From Gemmatimonadota bacterium (GTDB lineage Bacteria; Latescibacterota; UBA2968), in assembly GCA_002714465.1 (NCBI GenBank), contig PAXL01000012.1:248058-271965 (forward strand): a stretch of DNA of 23,908 nt, written 5' to 3'. The position numbers and the translations under genes are program-made. This document shows positions 22,477 through 23,908 of the stretch, piece by piece (the stretch's first letter is position 1; every line of letters begins with the position of its first letter). A model generated the notes under the pieces. The model was not told where the DNA came from, made no database searches, and was given only the letters and a program-made list of their open reading frames with translations.

Positions 22477-23199
22477 TTGTCTTTGATCACCGTCATTGGT
22501 CGCGGCCATTCAGGTACTAGAGCTATCTCCCACACGCTCTATGCGAGTGGTGTGCTGATGGGAAGCCTCTTGAACCGCGCTGGCGACAAGATGCCCCCTG
22601 ACCAGATGTACGATGCCTGTCGGGTAATGGCCAAGCAGATCCAGTGGAACGGCAGGCTCGAATGGGACTTCTCGAACCTGCATACGGGGCACATCGATTC
22701 GGAGTGGGACAGGCTTGTCGAGGGCTACTTGGACGATATCCTAAACCCAAGCCAGTCGTATCTGGACACCGGCTGGAAGCTTCCCGAAACCACGCTCGTC
22801 TACCCGTGGATTGTCCGCAAGTTTCCGGAGGCGAAATACATCCATTGGATCCGCGATCCCAGGGACTCGATACTGAGCCGCCATCGAACAGACGATCTGT
22901 CCGATTTCGACATCCCGTATCCGAAGACCGACGATCTAAGAGAACGCAGAGCCGTTAGCTGGTATTACCAGTATCAGTTGATGAAGGCTACACCCGCTCC
23001 CGAGAACATGATCGTCGTCCGCTTCGAGGATTTTGTCCTCAAGCAGGAAGAGACACTCCAACGTCTGGAGGAATTTCTCAGGATCCCGCTAGCCAGAATC
23101 ATCGTTCGACAGGATCCGATCGGGCGATGGAAGTCTGACACCAAAAAACACAATTTCGATTTCCTTGCCGATGCCATGAAAGAACAGGGCTATAGATGA
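22477..23199 (+). CDS. Sulfotransferase family protein
   Basis: A 240-aa protein of the PAPS-dependent sulfotransferase fold. The 5'-phosphosulfate loop is VIGRGHSGTRAI (6-17), and the 3'-phosphate motif is WIRDPRDSILSRH (124-136), with Arg126 and Ser131/Ser134 as candidate PAPS contacts. Further family-like features are KFPEAKYIHW and the helical C-terminus VVRFEDFVLKQEETLQRLEE. It may transfer sulfate to a hydroxyl group of a glycan or small molecule. The start must be TTG: the frame upstream to a TGA at 22393 has no ATG, and the P-loop begins only six residues in. No Shine-Dalgarno is evident. Its stop overlaps the next start (ATGA), so it is coupled to the third PhyH gene. Confidence 0.85.
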   Translation: MSLITVIGRGHSGTRAISHTLYASGVLMGSLLNRAGDKMPPDQMYDACRVMAKQIQWNGRLEWDFSNLHTGHIDSEWDRLVEGYLDDILNPSQSYLDTGWKLPETTLVYPWIVRKFPEAKYIHWIRDPRDSILSRHRTDDLSDFDIPYPKTDDLRERRAVSWYYQYQLMKATPAPENMIVVRFEDFVLKQEETLQRLEEFLRIPLARIIVRQDPIGRWKSDTKKHNFDFLADAMKEQGYR

Positions 23200-23908
23200 G
23201 CGATTCACCGGTAATACCCGAAGACGTTGAATTTTACCAAGAGAACGGGTTCATCCAATACAAGGGTTTCTTCTCGAAAAAGGAGATCGACACTCTTCGT
23301 GCGGTAATAGATGATGCGATCGCGTCCAACCGGGATCGCATTGTCGGCGCACAGGGGGGCGGAAGGGCGGGCGACGCCTACGAACAGGTATTCAATCAGA
23401 TGGTCAATCTCTGGACCGACTACCCGGAGGTTAAGACGTTCTCCTTCAGTGAGCGGCTCGCCGAATCAGCTCGACGTCTGTCGAAGGCGGGAGACGTCCG
23501 CATCTACCACGACCACGCCATGGTTAAGCCGCCAGGTGAAACGAGTCGCGAGACCAACTGGCATCAGGATCAGCCCTACTGGCCTATGGAGCCTCTGGGT
23601 CCCTTGTCCGCTTGGATCGCCGTCGACGATGTAACGGTTGAGAACGGCTGTCTCCACTTCTGTCCTGGATCGCACAAGTTCGGTAAACAAGATGGTATCA
23701 AGCTCGGCATCGAAGGCGAGTCGATCGTCAGGCAGATGAAGGAACGAGGATACGATGTCGCCGACCCCATTCCAATGGAGATGGAGGCCGGTGGCATCAC
23801 TTTCCACCACGGCTGCAACTTCCACTATGCGGGCCCGAACCTGACTGACAAGCCTCGTCGTGCATTCGCAGTCATCTACATCCCTAACTACGTCGTCTTC
23901 ACAGGGGG
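23196..23908 (+). CDS. Phytanoyl-CoA dioxygenase (PhyH) family protein, third copy, 3' end outside window
   Basis: The frame is open from the ATG at 23196 to the window end, giving 237 residues. It begins with MSDSPVIPEDVEFYQENGFI, the usual PhyH N-terminal helix. The iron triad is His123 and Asp125 (TNWHQDQPYWP) and His210 (NFHYAGPNLTDKPRRAF); Arg221/Arg222 suits 2-oxoglutarate. It has VENGCLHFCPGSHK, the typical core strand. Probably 40-60 residues are missing beyond the edge. The ATG overlaps the sulfotransferase stop (ATGA), so the two proteins are made together and may act on the same substrate: hydroxylation creating a site for sulfation is a reasonable guess. Confidence 0.9.
   Translation, partial: MSDSPVIPEDVEFYQENGFIQYKGFFSKKEIDTLRAVIDDAIASNRDRIVGAQGGGRAGDAYEQVFNQMVNLWTDYPEVKTFSFSERLAESARRLSKAGDVRIYHDHAMVKPPGETSRETNWHQDQPYWPMEPLGPLSAWIAVDDVTVENGCLHFCPGSHKFGKQDGIKLGIEGESIVRQMKERGYDVADPIPMEMEAGGITFHHGCNFHYAGPNLTDKPRRAFAVIYIPNYVVFTG

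Noticed and set aside
1..23908. CRISPR arrays, tRNA/rRNA genes, insertion sequences, cobalamin riboswitch
   Set aside because: No regular spaced repeats, no cloverleaf or rRNA signature, no transposase and no B12-box-like element ahead of the corrinoid operon were found by reading.

Overview
The window is a gene-dense bacterial segment of about 24 kb, with GC in the mid-50s by eye. Its gene content is a metalloenzyme and carbohydrate repertoire: three Fe(II)/2-oxoglutarate (PhyH-type) dioxygenases, a Gfo/Idh/MocA oxidoreductase, a xylose-isomerase-like TIM barrel, a heparinase II/III-like lyase, a sulfotransferase and a corrinoid methyltransfer cluster. This mix, with frequent GTG/TTG starts, resembles uncultured marine or sponge-associated lineages such as Poribacteria or Latescibacterota. 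That assignment is inference from gene content only; no rRNA or tRNA gene was seen.

Layout. From the left edge to about 9.74 kb every gene is on the minus strand. Reading along that strand: a GTG-start 207-aa protein of unknown function, a UroD/MtaA-like methyltransferase, a corrinoid protein, a 4-cysteine small protein, a RACo/RamA-like ATP-dependent corrinoid activator, a zinc homocysteine S-methyltransferase, and a small protein of the so-called 'virulence factor' family that recurs in such clusters. NagA, RecD2 and a partial secreted protein follow. A FadR-type GntR regulator is divergent from the 207-aa gene. Between them lies a perfect FadR-like operator (TGGTCAGACCA). I read this as a regulated one-carbon (demethylation) module: a methyl group passes through the corrinoid protein, RACo rescues oxidised cobalamin, and homocysteine is a likely acceptor.

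From 10.6 to 13.0 kb (minus) lie a Gfo/Idh/MocA gene, a Cof-type HAD phosphatase and, just downstream, a clear pseudogene of a second homocysteine S-methyltransferase with three in-frame stops and a frameshift. From 13.5 to 17.8 kb (minus) is a tightly coupled five-gene unit: PhyH dioxygenase, lipoprotein, histidine phosphatase, exported TPR protein, sugar isomerase/epimerase. The spacers at 13.0-13.5 and 17.8-18.4 kb contain decayed coding remnants, one of them resembling a Gfo/Idh C-terminus.

From 18.4 kb a divergent pair begins: an uncharacterised 184-aa protein (minus, followed by a terminator) and a large heparinase-like lyase (plus, strong sigma70-like promoter). Then come a second PhyH protein, a sulfotransferase and a third PhyH protein cut by the window end; the last two overlap by ATGA. 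The lyase, sulfotransferase and dioxygenases suggest handling of modified, perhaps sulfated, glycans or small metabolites, but no substrate can be read from the sequence.
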